Below are positions 16,801-25,403 of a DNA stretch of 47,928 nucleotides, piece after piece. A program made the translations under genes and the position numbers. The stretch covers positions 1 to 47,928 of the forward strand of contig CAMBMK010000007.1 in the NCBI GenBank assembly GCA_945868745.1. Direction: 5' to 3'. The DNA comes from an uncultured Bacteroidales bacterium. GTDB lineage: Bacteria; Bacteroidota; Bacteroidia; Bacteroidales; UBA932. Positions within the stretch are counted from its first letter, which is position 1; the number at the start of each line of letters is the position of its first letter. The notes below the pieces were generated by a model. It saw only the letters and a program-made list of their open reading frames with translations. It searched no databases and had not been told where the DNA came from.

Positions 16801-17904
16801 TCAGACATTGAAGAGGAAATGCATAATGTCCCCGTCTTCCACCACATATTCCTTGCCTTCGATGCCCATTTTTCCGGCTGCCCTGACGGCAGATTCGGAT
16901 TTGTACTGGACAAAGTCTTCATATTTGATTACCTCCGCACGGATGAATCCTTTTTCAAAGTCGCTGTGGATGACTCCGGCTGCCTTCGGAGCCTTGTCAC
17001 CCTTGCGGATGGTCCAGGCACGGCACTCGTCGGAACCGGCAGTAAAGAACGTCTGGAGGCCGAGAAGCCTGTAGGCACCCTGAATGAGGCGCACTACCCC
17101 GCTCTCTTCGAGGCCGAGCTCTTCGAGAAACATCTGCCTGTCTTCATAATCCTCTATTTCCGCAATGTCAGCCTCTGTCTTTGCAGCAATGACAAGGATT
17201 TCGGCATTTTCATCCTTGACAGCCTCCCTTACCGCATCCACATAGGCGTTGCCTCCGGAGGCAGAAGCCTCATCAACGTTGCAGACATACATTACAGGCT
17301 TGTTGGTAATGAGGAAAAGGTCCTTTGCCATCTGGATTTCATCCTCATTCTGGAGAGCAACGCTCCTGCAGGAGCGTCCTTCAAGAAGGGCTTCACGGTA
17401 TCTCCCGAGAAGGTCGGCGAGCTTTTTCGCATCCTTGTCGGCACCTATTTTAGCCTGCTTGCTCACCTTGGCGAGCCTTGCCTCCACGGTTTCAAGGTCC
17501 TTCAGCTGAAGTTCGGCATCCACTACCTCCTTGTCCCTCACGGGATTGATGCTTCCGTCCACGTGGACAATGTTGCCGTCATCGAAACAACGCAGCACAT
17601 GAAGGATGGCATCGGTCTCACGTATATTTGCAAGAAACTGGTTTCCAAGACCTTCACCCTTGCTTGCACCCTTTACGAGGCCCGCTATGTCCACAATGTC
17701 CACAGTCGCCGGGATAGTCCGCTTCGGCTGGCATATATCTGAAAGGACTTCAAGCCTCCTGTCAGGCACATTGGTGGAACCGAGATTCGGCTCGATGGTA
17801 CAGAATGGAAAATTGGCGCTCTGGGCTTTGCCTGAGCTTATACAGTTGAAAAGAGTGGACTTTCCTACATTAGGAAGACCCACGATTCCGCATTTCAGTG
17901 ACAT
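16801..17904 (-). CDS. ychF: Redox-regulated ATPase YchF (Obg family)
   Basis: P-loop NTPase of the Obg group (OLA1 in humans) that prefers ATP and associates with ribosomes. The protein has 367 residues. It begins MSLKCGIVGLPNVGKSTLFN (G1), with DIVDIAGLVKGASKGEGLGNQFL (G3 region). The variant G4 NVDE lies in MYVCNVDEAS, and the C-terminal TGS domain ends AGKMGIEGKEYVVEDGDIMHFLFNV. The longer frame (from 17967) would start upstream of the promoter at 17934-17941, so ATG 17904 is chosen. Confidence 0.97.
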   Translation of the reverse strand: MSLKCGIVGLPNVGKSTLFNCISSGKAQSANFPFCTIEPNLGSTNVPDRRLEVLSDICQPKRTIPATVDIVDIAGLVKGASKGEGLGNQFLANIRETDAILHVLRCFDDGNIVHVDGSINPVRDKEVVDAELQLKDLETVEARLAKVSKQAKIGADKDAKKLADLLGRYREALLEGRSCRSVALQNEDEIQMAKDLFLITNKPVMYVCNVDEASASGGNAYVDAVREAVKDENAEILVIAAKTEADIAEIEDYEDRQMFLEELGLEESGVVRLIQGAYRLLGLQTFFTAGSDECRAWTIRKGDKAPKAAGVIHSDFEKGFIRAEVIKYEDFVQYKSESAVRAAGKMGIEGKEYVVEDGDIMHFLFNV

Positions 17905-17933
17905 TTGCCTATTGATAGATTGTTTACTGTATG

Positions 17934-17941
17934 CAAAGGTA
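17934..17941 (-). promoter_or_regulatory. -7 element of ychF-galK
   Basis: Minus-strand TACCTTTG is an exact consensus match 30 nt upstream of ATG 17904. Confidence 0.55.
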
Positions 17942-18062
17942 ACTTTTATTATTGTTCTTTTTGTCAATTGTACGAATCTTTACCCACCTTTTTATCTTTT
18001 TTTACCGATTGGGTTCTGTTTAATGTTTACTTTGCAACTGTTTCAAAACAATTATCTAATAG

Positions 18063-19079
18063 GTGTACGTTATTCTGGTTCCGCTGATCGCACTGGCTGC
18101 CGTGACGGTAAACAACGCTGCGACGGCGGAACTGTCTTTTTCGCCAGGTGACTCTTCACGCACAGTGATAATGAACTGGAATCTTGAGAATTTCTTTGAC
18201 TGGAAGGATGGAGGGTATTCGGATTCGGACAGGGAGTTTTCCTCAAGCGGAGCAAGGCACTGGACAAAGAAGAAGTTTATGGCAAAGGCGGATGCCATCG
18301 CAAAGGCTATACTGTGGACTGCGGGACGCTTCGGCCAACTTCCCGATTTGATTGCCCTTGAAGAGGTGGAAAACAGGTTTGTGCTCAAGATGCTGCTGGA
18401 GGAGACGATCCTGCGGAAAAAGGATTACGGGATCGTGCATTTCGATTCTCCGGACACAAGGGGGATAGACGTTGCGCTTCTCTACAGGAAAAGTGTTTTC
18501 AATCTTGCCGATGCACGGCCGCTCGCTGTCGGGGACACTGCCGTTTTCCGTACACGGGACATCCTTCTGGCAAGAATGGAACGGAAGCCGGACGGCAAAA
18601 CCTTTGCAATCCTGGTAAATCACCACCCTTCAAAATTCGGAGGAGGACAGTCGGACTGGAAAAGGGAGGCTGCGGTTGCAAGGCTTAAGGCCGCTGCAGA
18701 CTCTTTACACGGGCTTGGAGAGCATATTGTCGTCGCTGCGGGGGATTTCAACGACACACCGGAAAATCCCGTCCTGGGAAGGATTTCAGGGGTTTTTGAG
18801 CAGTGCGGAGACAGCCTTCTTGTCAATCTTGCCATTCCCCTGTCAAGGCAGGGCGGGGGCACCATCAGATTCAACGGGAAATGGGAGCTTATCGATATGT
18901 TTCTCCTCTCCCCTGCTGCCGCACGGCTGAATCCCGAAATGACGATTCTGAAGATTCCGTTCCTGATGCAGAGGGACAATACCCATATCGGTGACAAGCC
19001 GCTGCGCACCTACATTGGACCGCGGTACAACGGTGGCGTAAGCGACCATCTGCCCATAGTTCTGACCTTGGATCTGTAG
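18063..19079 (+). CDS. Secreted endonuclease/exonuclease/phosphatase-family protein
   Basis: A metal-dependent phosphodiesterase or nuclease of the EEP (DNase I-like) superfamily, 338 residues. EEP signatures are NWNLENFF (about residue 37), the metal-ligand Glu in LIALEEVEN, NHHPSKFGG, the AAGDFNDTP block, and the final SDHLPIVLTL. The first about 22 residues look like a signal peptide (VILVPLIALAAVTVNNAATA), though without the usual Lys/Arg. The frame opens at GTG 18063 directly after two in-frame stops, TAA and TAG (18057-18062), and no ATG precedes the hydrophobic part, so a GTG start is likely. A -7-like TACTTTG near 18028 fits. Substrate unknown. Confidence 0.85.
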   Translation: MYVILVPLIALAAVTVNNAATAELSFSPGDSSRTVIMNWNLENFFDWKDGGYSDSDREFSSSGARHWTKKKFMAKADAIAKAILWTAGRFGQLPDLIALEEVENRFVLKMLLEETILRKKDYGIVHFDSPDTRGIDVALLYRKSVFNLADARPLAVGDTAVFRTRDILLARMERKPDGKTFAILVNHHPSKFGGGQSDWKREAAVARLKAAADSLHGLGEHIVVAAGDFNDTPENPVLGRISGVFEQCGDSLLVNLAIPLSRQGGGTIRFNGKWELIDMFLLSPAAARLNPEMTILKIPFLMQRDNTHIGDKPLRTYIGPRYNGGVSDHLPIVLTLDL

Positions 19080-19120
19080 TCATTTGGAAAATCACAATAA
19101 CCTGGACACCAGCTAAAAAA

Positions 19121-19147
19121 GCGCGGCAGATATCCTGTCGCGCCTTT
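19121..19147. terminator. Bidirectional terminator hairpin between the EEP gene and ppiD
   Basis: GCGCGGCAG (19121-19129) pairs with CTGTCGCGC (19135-19143), giving nine pairs with one G-U and a 5-nt loop. Six A residues lie to the left and CTTT to the right, fitting two converging genes. Confidence 0.8.
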
Positions 19148-19184
19148 ATAGTCCCGGAATCCCGACCGGGGGATTGCCTTTATT

Positions 19185-21281
19185 CTAGAAGAATCTTGCC
19201 CTGTTGTCCTTTACATCAGCATCGAGCATCATTACAGGCACAATCATCTGGTTGTTGTACTGTGCCATCTGTGCTTCGCGTACCTTTGCATCGTCTTCGG
19301 TGAAGAATGCGCCTGTATCGCGTCCGGTGACCTTGTAGAAGTAGATACCTACAGAGCCTACCACAGGACCGCAAAGCTTTCCTTCAGGAGCAACAGAAAG
19401 GGCTCCGATGAATGCCGGGTCGAGGCTTCCCTGTGATGTGAGCGAAGAGAATGCCACACCGCTCTGGCTGCTTACAGACGAACCGAGCTTTTCAGCAATG
19501 GCCTGGAGGTCGTCAAGACCTTCAACCTCTGCAGCAAAATCCTGGGCCTTCTTCTGGCCGAGCTTTTCGCGGTAGAGACGGTCCTTGATCTGGGTTGCAA
19601 CCTCCTCTACAGTGGCAATACCCTCTTTGTGGATACCCTTGACGGTAGCGATGAAGAAGAAGTTGTTGTCAACTGTGATGATTTCGGAAACCTTGCCCAC
19701 CTTGTTGTCAAATGCCCAGCGGGTTACCTCCTTTGCATTGTCAATGGCGCCGAAACGGTCGGTAGCCTCGGAAAGATTGTTGACAGGATGTGAGTAAACT
19801 CCGCAGGAATCGATGGCCCTGCGATAGTTGGCATAGCTTCCGGAAGCTATTGTCGCAAACCTGTTGGCCTGTGAGTAGTATGTGCTGAAAGTCTCCTTGC
19901 TTGCAATTGCCTCCTTCTCGAAGATGGCAACGCGCTTCTTGGCAACAGGCTTCGTAAGGTTTGAAACGAGAACCACGTGGGTACCGTACTGGGTCTTGAG
20001 GATGAAAGGCTCACCCTTCTTTGCCTCAAGCACGGACTCGAATCCAGGAAGCATATAGTTCTGGGTCATCCAGCCGATGTTGCCGAGTTCGCCGTCTGCC
20101 TGTGAATTCTGGTCGTCGGAGTACTGCGCAACGAGGTTGGAGAAACTTCCGCCCTTCCTGACCACATTGAGAAGGCTGTCTGCCTTTGCTTCGGCATCGG
20201 TACCCTGGAGAAGGATATGCTTTACATAAGCGGAGTCAGGAATCATCCTGCTTTCCATAACCCTTGCTACATAGAACTTGTTGCCTGAAGCGATGATGTC
20301 TGAAACAGGGGTGGTTCCGTTCCATACATAATCCTCCACGCGTGCATTGACGGTGCTGAGTTCACCCTTTTTGTACCAGTAGTCGGAAAGGGAACGGTCT
20401 GAATTCCTGCTGAGGAAAGCCTTCATGTTGTCAGTAGTGGCGAACTCCTCGTAGAGGTCGGCAACTTCTGTCTTTGCCGCATTGATATCCTTTTCCGAAG
20501 GAACAACCTCAAACACCACATATTCGATGTCGCGGCTCGCCTGCTGGCGGAAAAAGTTCTTGTGTGAATTGTAGTAGGAACGGATTTCGCTGTCGGAAAC
20601 GGTCACCGTGGAATCCTTGAGATAACCGTAAGGGACCATGACGAAATCAACGTCGGTGGTATTGTTGTTCTCTTCAATGTCCCTGCGCACCTGAATGGCG
20701 TTTGCAGCGGATGCGGCAGTGAAGAGGGATGAATATTTCTGGGAATACTGCTGGTTGGAAATGGAATTCTGGAGATAGTTCCAGTAGAGGCGGAGATTGC
20801 CGGTCTCGTCAGCGCCCATATTCTGTACGAATGAAAGGAGCTGGTCCTTTGAGAATGAACCGTCATTTCCTGCAAATACAGGATTCTGCGCAATGAGAGG
20901 AGAAAGGTTGTTGCCGGTTGTAAGGTCAACCATTTCGTCTTCCCCCACTACAATGCCTGCATCATTTGCCCTTCTGACAAACAGGTCCCTGTAGATGAGG
21001 TTCTGCCAGGCAGCATTGCGGGCCTGTGCCTGCTGCTGTGCGCTCTGTGCAGACGAACCGGTCATAAGTTCATTGATCCTGGTCATTGTCTCGACCTCCT
21101 GCACGAAATCATTGTAGGCAACCTTCTTTCCATTGATGTTGCCCACGTCATACTTGGATGACATTGACTGGAACGCATTGATGAGCTCCTGTGGGTCGAT
21201 AATGAATGACAAAAGGCCGAGGGCAATGATGATGGATGCCGCAAGGCCGAATTTCACGCGAATTTTTTCGAGTACCGCCAT
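19185..21281 (-). CDS. ppiD: PpiD/SurA-like membrane-anchored peptidyl-prolyl isomerase
   Basis: A periplasmic folding factor for outer-membrane and secreted proteins, anchored by one N-terminal membrane helix (about 11-28, FGLAASIIIALGLLSFII). It has 698 residues. The SurA-type N-terminal chaperone region (about 35-240) is followed by a parvulin rotamase near 350-450 (YVKHILLQGTDAEAKAD ... FSNLVAQYSDDQNS ... GELGNIGW). A second degenerate parvulin-like part extends towards the C-terminus. The start agrees with a near-consensus -7 element, TATCTTCG on the minus strand (21323-21330). It lies after lptC on the same strand. Confidence 0.92.
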   Translation of the reverse strand: MAVLEKIRVKFGLAASIIIALGLLSFIIDPQELINAFQSMSSKYDVGNINGKKVAYNDFVQEVETMTRINELMTGSSAQSAQQQAQARNAAWQNLIYRDLFVRRANDAGIVVGEDEMVDLTTGNNLSPLIAQNPVFAGNDGSFSKDQLLSFVQNMGADETGNLRLYWNYLQNSISNQQYSQKYSSLFTAASAANAIQVRRDIEENNNTTDVDFVMVPYGYLKDSTVTVSDSEIRSYYNSHKNFFRQQASRDIEYVVFEVVPSEKDINAAKTEVADLYEEFATTDNMKAFLSRNSDRSLSDYWYKKGELSTVNARVEDYVWNGTTPVSDIIASGNKFYVARVMESRMIPDSAYVKHILLQGTDAEAKADSLLNVVRKGGSFSNLVAQYSDDQNSQADGELGNIGWMTQNYMLPGFESVLEAKKGEPFILKTQYGTHVVLVSNLTKPVAKKRVAIFEKEAIASKETFSTYYSQANRFATIASGSYANYRRAIDSCGVYSHPVNNLSEATDRFGAIDNAKEVTRWAFDNKVGKVSEIITVDNNFFFIATVKGIHKEGIATVEEVATQIKDRLYREKLGQKKAQDFAAEVEGLDDLQAIAEKLGSSVSSQSGVAFSSLTSQGSLDPAFIGALSVAPEGKLCGPVVGSVGIYFYKVTGRDTGAFFTEDDAKVREAQMAQYNNQMIVPVMMLDADVKDNRARFF

Positions 21282-21345
21282 TTTATTTTTACTTTTAAAT
21301 ATTCAAATCCGGATATAGGTTGCGAAGATAGCAATTTTTTTACAA

Positions 21346-21981
21346 TTACCGGCGTTTTTTCAACAAAGGACCTATGAAATTGACAGAATCGATGACAACT
21401 TCCGTGGTATCCTGCACCACTACACCGTAACTGTTGAACGGACGGGTGATTATGGCATTCCTTGCCCTTTCGTCAGACCTCATTCCGAATCCCTGCATAA
21501 ATCCGTCGGGGGAAAACATCCTGATATAGCAGTCGGTGAATATCTCGTGGCTGTTGCGGTCCCAATAGAGAGTGTCAGTCTCCATCGTTTCCTGCTTGAT
21601 GATATTCTTTACTACAACATTGCCGTAAGCCTTCCAGATTTCATCCCCGCTCCCCTTCTTCTTTTCGTGGACGGCCTCGTCCGACACTATTGTTGATTCG
21701 AGGGAACCGTCTTCAGTGTATGCAAACACATTCATTCCGTTCCTGAACACCTCCACCGACATGGAGTCGTTCTCGAACCTCTGCATATTTGCCGTGACCA
21801 CCCTCATCTGGAGCTTTCCGTTGGTCGTCTGGACGAGGGTCATACTGTCAACAGTCTGCATCGGAGTGGTGCTCAAGTCAATCTTGTCTGCCTCTGAAAG
21901 CTTTGATTTACAAGAAAAAAAGATGACAGCAACCATGGAAACGGTTGCTATCATCCTTAATATTTGCCTGTTGTTTTTCAA
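21346..21981 (-). CDS. lptC: LPS export protein LptC
   Basis: Component of the lipopolysaccharide transport bridge, carrying LPS from the LptBFG transporter to LptA across the periplasm. It has 211 residues. A lipoprotein-type signal (MVAVIFFSCKSK, Cys at about 24) would tether it to a membrane, a trait I believe is common in Bacteroidetes LptC, unlike the transmembrane anchor in E. coli. Residues about 55-190 show the strand-rich jellyroll pattern (ESTIVSDEAVH, VVVKNIIKQETMETDTLYWDR, DCYIRMFSPDGFMQGFGM). It starts 7 nt after the TPR gene stop. Confidence 0.88.
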   Translation of the reverse strand: MKNNRQILRMIATVSMVAVIFFSCKSKLSEADKIDLSTTPMQTVDSMTLVQTTNGKLQMRVVTANMQRFENDSMSVEVFRNGMNVFAYTEDGSLESTIVSDEAVHEKKKGSGDEIWKAYGNVVVKNIIKQETMETDTLYWDRNSHEIFTDCYIRMFSPDGFMQGFGMRSDERARNAIITRPFNSYGVVVQDTTEVVIDSVNFIGPLLKKRR

Positions 21982-21988
21982 GAAAGGA

Positions 21989-23317
21989 CTACTTCTGGGT
22001 ACGTACGGTGGTGACAGCCCTCATACCTCCGCAGGAGACGGTGTATGACTGACCGTTGGTAAGGTCATACATAAATGCCTCTGCAGTCTGCGGGAAGTAA
22101 ACACTGTACTGTCCGATCATGCGGTTGCACTCGTCAGCAAGTGAAGGGTCGGCATTCTTTGCCTTCTGCATATAGTCGCAGGCAACCCAGTAAGGAGCAC
22201 GGCGTGAAATCTCGTCACCGGAGCAGGAGGTTGAACCCCAGATGGTTCCCATAAGGAAATAAGCCTTTCCTGCATAGGATTCATCAAGTTCGATGGCCTT
22301 CTGAGCCGCTGCATAACCCTTGCCCTGCATATTGTTCTTTACGCAGAAGGTGGCATACTCATAGTTGTATGCAGCTGCGGTTGTCTTGTCAAGCTCTTCA
22401 GAAGAGAGGGCCTCTTCCATAAATGCCGATGCCTCTGCAACATTTCCCCTTGAGGAGTTGAGCCTGAAGAGGAAGTATGCGCTCTGTGATGAAGGCTGGA
22501 GCTTGTGCATTGAGGTTGCAGCCTTGAGATAGAGGTCGTTGTCGGTGCAGTTCTCGGTAGAGCTCATCATCTTGACGATATTTGACACGAGGTCGATGTC
22601 GTCCTGGTTTGCCTCATAGCGAGGGGTGAAAAGAGCGATGAGATTGTCGCAGCTTGCAACCTTGCTGGTGATGAAGAGGGACTCCATATCTGACTTTACG
22701 CCCGCGTTCTGCTCCTTGATTGCATCGGATGAAGCAGGAAGCTGGTCGATGAGGGCGATGTTGTTCTGATATGTGGAGATTACTTCCTCGGCTCCGAGCT
22801 CTCCGGCCTTGTAAAGCTCAATTGCCGCATTGAGGTCGAAAAGGAGCAGGGAAGCCTTGGTTTTGTTGCCGTTGCGTGTGATGACGTCATTAAGACCCTC
22901 GAAAACAGCCTTGTTGTCATCCTTGAGATAGTTGTAGATGTCGGTACCCTTGTTGTTGAGCGCCGTTACTGCATATTTCGGATAATACTGTGCTCTGATA
23001 TCCTGAAGGGTAAGGAGGGTGTCGATGAGTTCCCTGCGGTACTGAGGGTTCTTCTGGTTGGCAGAAATGAGCCTCCTGACAAGGGTGGTTCCGTCAACGA
23101 AAATACTCTGACGGGCCTGAGGAGGACAGAGTTTGTAAGCCTGTCTCCAATGAGGAAGTGCCTCATTGTAGTTTTTCTGCTTGAAATACTCCGTGTAATA
23201 GGACAGGTACTTGATGCATTCTGCACTGTCCTTTCCGAACTTACCCTGAGCCTTTACGATGCTTCCGCTGAGGAGCATCATAAGAACTGCTGTGGATGCA
23301 AGAACAAATCTTTTCAT
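21989..23317 (-). CDS. Exported tetratricopeptide-repeat protein
   Basis: A 442-residue protein with a signal peptide (MKRFVLASTAVLMMLLSGSIVKAQ). It is then all-helical with TPR-like units: YYTEYFKQKNYNEALPHWRQAYKLCP near residues 40-65, and FCVKNNMQGKGYAAAQKAIELDESYAGKAYFLMGTIW near 335-370. The conserved helical core is long and has few recognisable repeats in between. Function unknown. Its fixed place between the beta-barrel gene and lptC in Bacteroidetes (recalled, not checked) points to envelope biogenesis. Confidence 0.82.
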   Translation of the reverse strand: MKRFVLASTAVLMMLLSGSIVKAQGKFGKDSAECIKYLSYYTEYFKQKNYNEALPHWRQAYKLCPPQARQSIFVDGTTLVRRLISANQKNPQYRRELIDTLLTLQDIRAQYYPKYAVTALNNKGTDIYNYLKDDNKAVFEGLNDVITRNGNKTKASLLLFDLNAAIELYKAGELGAEEVISTYQNNIALIDQLPASSDAIKEQNAGVKSDMESLFITSKVASCDNLIALFTPRYEANQDDIDLVSNIVKMMSSTENCTDNDLYLKAATSMHKLQPSSQSAYFLFRLNSSRGNVAEASAFMEEALSSEELDKTTAAAYNYEYATFCVKNNMQGKGYAAAQKAIELDESYAGKAYFLMGTIWGSTSCSGDEISRRAPYWVACDYMQKAKNADPSLADECNRMIGQYSVYFPQTAEAFMYDLTNGQSYTVSCGGMRAVTTVRTQK

Positions 23318-23345
23318 AAATCTTTAACTGTTTTTGTGTTTGTTT

Positions 23346-24665
23346 CTATTCATAACGAGGCTTTATGAACCAGAGGTCGTGGATATTGAATCCGACGGAA
23401 ATCTGAAAATAGTTTTCCTTTGTCATCTCCGCTTTCCTTGAACCCCTCTGTCCCAAATCCAGACCTATGCTCAATCCGTTGTACCACCTGAATACAGGCA
23501 GTGTCATTCCCAGTGTGACTCCATAGGAATTGACAGTATTGCAGTCCAGCTTGTAATAAGCCTTTTCATAATAAATGCCTCCCCTGTACGAACACGTCCT
23601 GAAATAGTAGCGCAGGTCGTTCCTGTTGGGAATATACTCGAATCCCGCCCTCAGACTTTGAGAATATGTTGTTGAAAAAGAAGCATTTCCATTATTTGCA
23701 AAACCTGGAGTGCTGTCCATCGAAGTACCTGCCCAGTCACTGAAGGTGTAGTTGACCTCGGCCATCCATTTGTCCGGCATCCTGAGGGAAATACCTATGC
23801 CTATTTCGCTTGCAGTCCTGACACTGCTGCCGCGGGAAAGGGTATCAACCCTGTAAGACAAGGTATCCACCATGTTTGAAATGGTGGCATATTTGTAATC
23901 GGTCACATATCCCTTGAGCCTTGCAGCCGTCCTGTAGGTAGCCCCGACAGTCATTTTCATATTGCCTACAGGCTGCTCGTACTGCAGGCCCACCTTTCCG
24001 GCAAATGCATTGATCTGCATAGTGTATCCGTTGTTGAGCGAACGGTGGCTTGACGAAGCGGTGCTCATCACGCAGTCCTTGTCTATGTTGCCGAAATAAT
24101 AGATGCCTTCCACTCCTACCGAAAGCCTTCTGAACAGCCGGGTACCTATTGCGGCGGAAAGCTGGTAGATGCTTCCGTTTCCCGATGCTGTGTAGTTGAC
24201 ATATCCTGTCTGGGCAATCAGGGCCGGATCGTCAACACTGTAGCTGTAGTTGTATCCCACACTGCTGTAAGGCATCAGGGAAATCTGCATCGCTGTCTTT
24301 CCCATAATAGGGAAACTCATTGAAAAGTTGTTGATGTTCAATGTATTGTTGGCAGATTTGATGTCGTTCTGACGGAAAACCCTGTTGTCTGATGAAAGTC
24401 CCATGTCGAACATCACCGAAAGGGTGTCCCTCGCAGTGACCGAGGCAGGGTTGAGGAGATTGATGAATCTGCTGTTTCTCCCGGCAATGCCCACACCGGC
24501 CATACTGTTGGAGTATGCATTTCCCTGCCTGTAAAGGTCACCTATTCCGAATACGGAATACGGGGAATACAGACTCTCGGCACCGTCCTGTGAAAAAGCC
24601 GGCACCAGACTGGACAAAAGCGCTGCTGCTGAAATCAGCAATAACCTCCTAAATGTTTTTGACAT
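23346..24665 (-). CDS. Outer-membrane beta-barrel protein (FadL/PorV-like)
   Basis: A 439-residue protein with a signal peptide (cleavage after LVPAFSQ). The mature part begins LYSPYSVFGIGDLYRQGNAYSNSMAGVGIA and has a motif common to OmpP1/FadL-like barrels of Bacteroidetes (INLLNPASVTARDTLSVMFDMG). Alternating polar/aromatic strands run to the end, and the C-terminus reads FNIHDLWFIKPRYE. The ligand, if any, is unknown. Its 5' end overlaps the 3' end of coaX by 17 nt, so the two are translationally coupled. Confidence 0.85.
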   Translation of the reverse strand: MSKTFRRLLLISAAALLSSLVPAFSQDGAESLYSPYSVFGIGDLYRQGNAYSNSMAGVGIAGRNSRFINLLNPASVTARDTLSVMFDMGLSSDNRVFRQNDIKSANNTLNINNFSMSFPIMGKTAMQISLMPYSSVGYNYSYSVDDPALIAQTGYVNYTASGNGSIYQLSAAIGTRLFRRLSVGVEGIYYFGNIDKDCVMSTASSSHRSLNNGYTMQINAFAGKVGLQYEQPVGNMKMTVGATYRTAARLKGYVTDYKYATISNMVDTLSYRVDTLSRGSSVRTASEIGIGISLRMPDKWMAEVNYTFSDWAGTSMDSTPGFANNGNASFSTTYSQSLRAGFEYIPNRNDLRYYFRTCSYRGGIYYEKAYYKLDCNTVNSYGVTLGMTLPVFRWYNGLSIGLDLGQRGSRKAEMTKENYFQISVGFNIHDLWFIKPRYE

Positions 24666-25371
24666 ATCCGTCAGCGATTAAAGCCAGGCCCATAAGGACC
24701 AGGTTACAAACTACAAATATCGAGTTTTTCATCCGTTTTGCAAAAAAATTCGCATCACCACCTGTAAATACTATTATATTGTCCGGATGAAAATTGATGT
24801 AGCCGTCTATTTCAAACATTATGCCCGAAACAACTCCGGAAGTAATTGACGTATTGAAGGTATTGCCTACTACAGGGGTTTCCTCCGGCATATTGACAAG
24901 CGGAATGGCACGCGAATACCTGTTGAGGGCACGCAGTCTTGTGCGGCAGCCCGGTGAAATGTTTCCGCCCCCGTAAGTTCCGTCTGGACCTATGTAATCG
25001 ACCGTAAGGGTGTTTCCGAAATCGAAAACGGTGCATCCCTTTTCCCTGAAAAGATGGCGCGCGGCCACAATGGAAGCTGCACGGTCGTAGGTAATGTAGG
25101 AGGGGAGTCCGCTACCCTGAAGGATTTCAGTATGGGCACTGTCAAGAATCAGAAGGTGTGTACATTCTTTTCTGAACAGTTCCTCGTCGGCAGGGGAGAT
25201 TTCATATACGGAAGATATCACCATCACCTCCGGTTTTTCCTTTTCGGTAACGGACAATATGAAACCTGTAACCTTTTCACCCTGATATCTGAAAGACTTG
25301 CCCAGTGTCATCCCTTCTGACCACGAGGCTTTAACTGCGGTATTTCCTATATCTATGATAAGATTTGCCAT
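24649..25371 (-). CDS. coaX: Type III pantothenate kinase
   Basis: ATP-dependent phosphorylation of pantothenate, the first step of coenzyme A synthesis. Type III enzymes belong to the ASKHA fold and are not feedback-inhibited by CoA. It has 240 residues. Motifs: the phosphate-binding opening LIIDIGNTAVKASW, the pantothenate region YGGGNISPGCRTRLRAL (about 131-147), the catalytic-site DFGNTLTVD, and the FTGGDANFF block near 205. It is 32 nt downstream of mfd and overlaps the beta-barrel gene. Confidence 0.95.
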   Translation of the reverse strand: MANLIIDIGNTAVKASWSEGMTLGKSFRYQGEKVTGFILSVTEKEKPEVMVISSVYEISPADEELFRKECTHLLILDSAHTEILQGSGLPSYITYDRAASIVAARHLFREKGCTVFDFGNTLTVDYIGPDGTYGGGNISPGCRTRLRALNRYSRAIPLVNMPEETPVVGNTFNTSITSGVVSGIMFEIDGYINFHPDNIIVFTGGDANFFAKRMKNSIFVVCNLVLMGLALIADGYVKNI

Positions 25372-25403
25372 TTCAATCCGAAATCCTGCAAAATTAAGTA
25401 AAT

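Noticed and set aside
16798..17742. A 314-codon open frame antisense to ychF
   Set aside because: ychF is unmistakable on the minus strand; this frame has no homology and no promoter.
19968..19983. CCACGTGG palindrome within ppiD as a further parS site
   Set aside because: Only the 8-bp centre is symmetric; the flanking TGTT/AACA arms of parS are missing.
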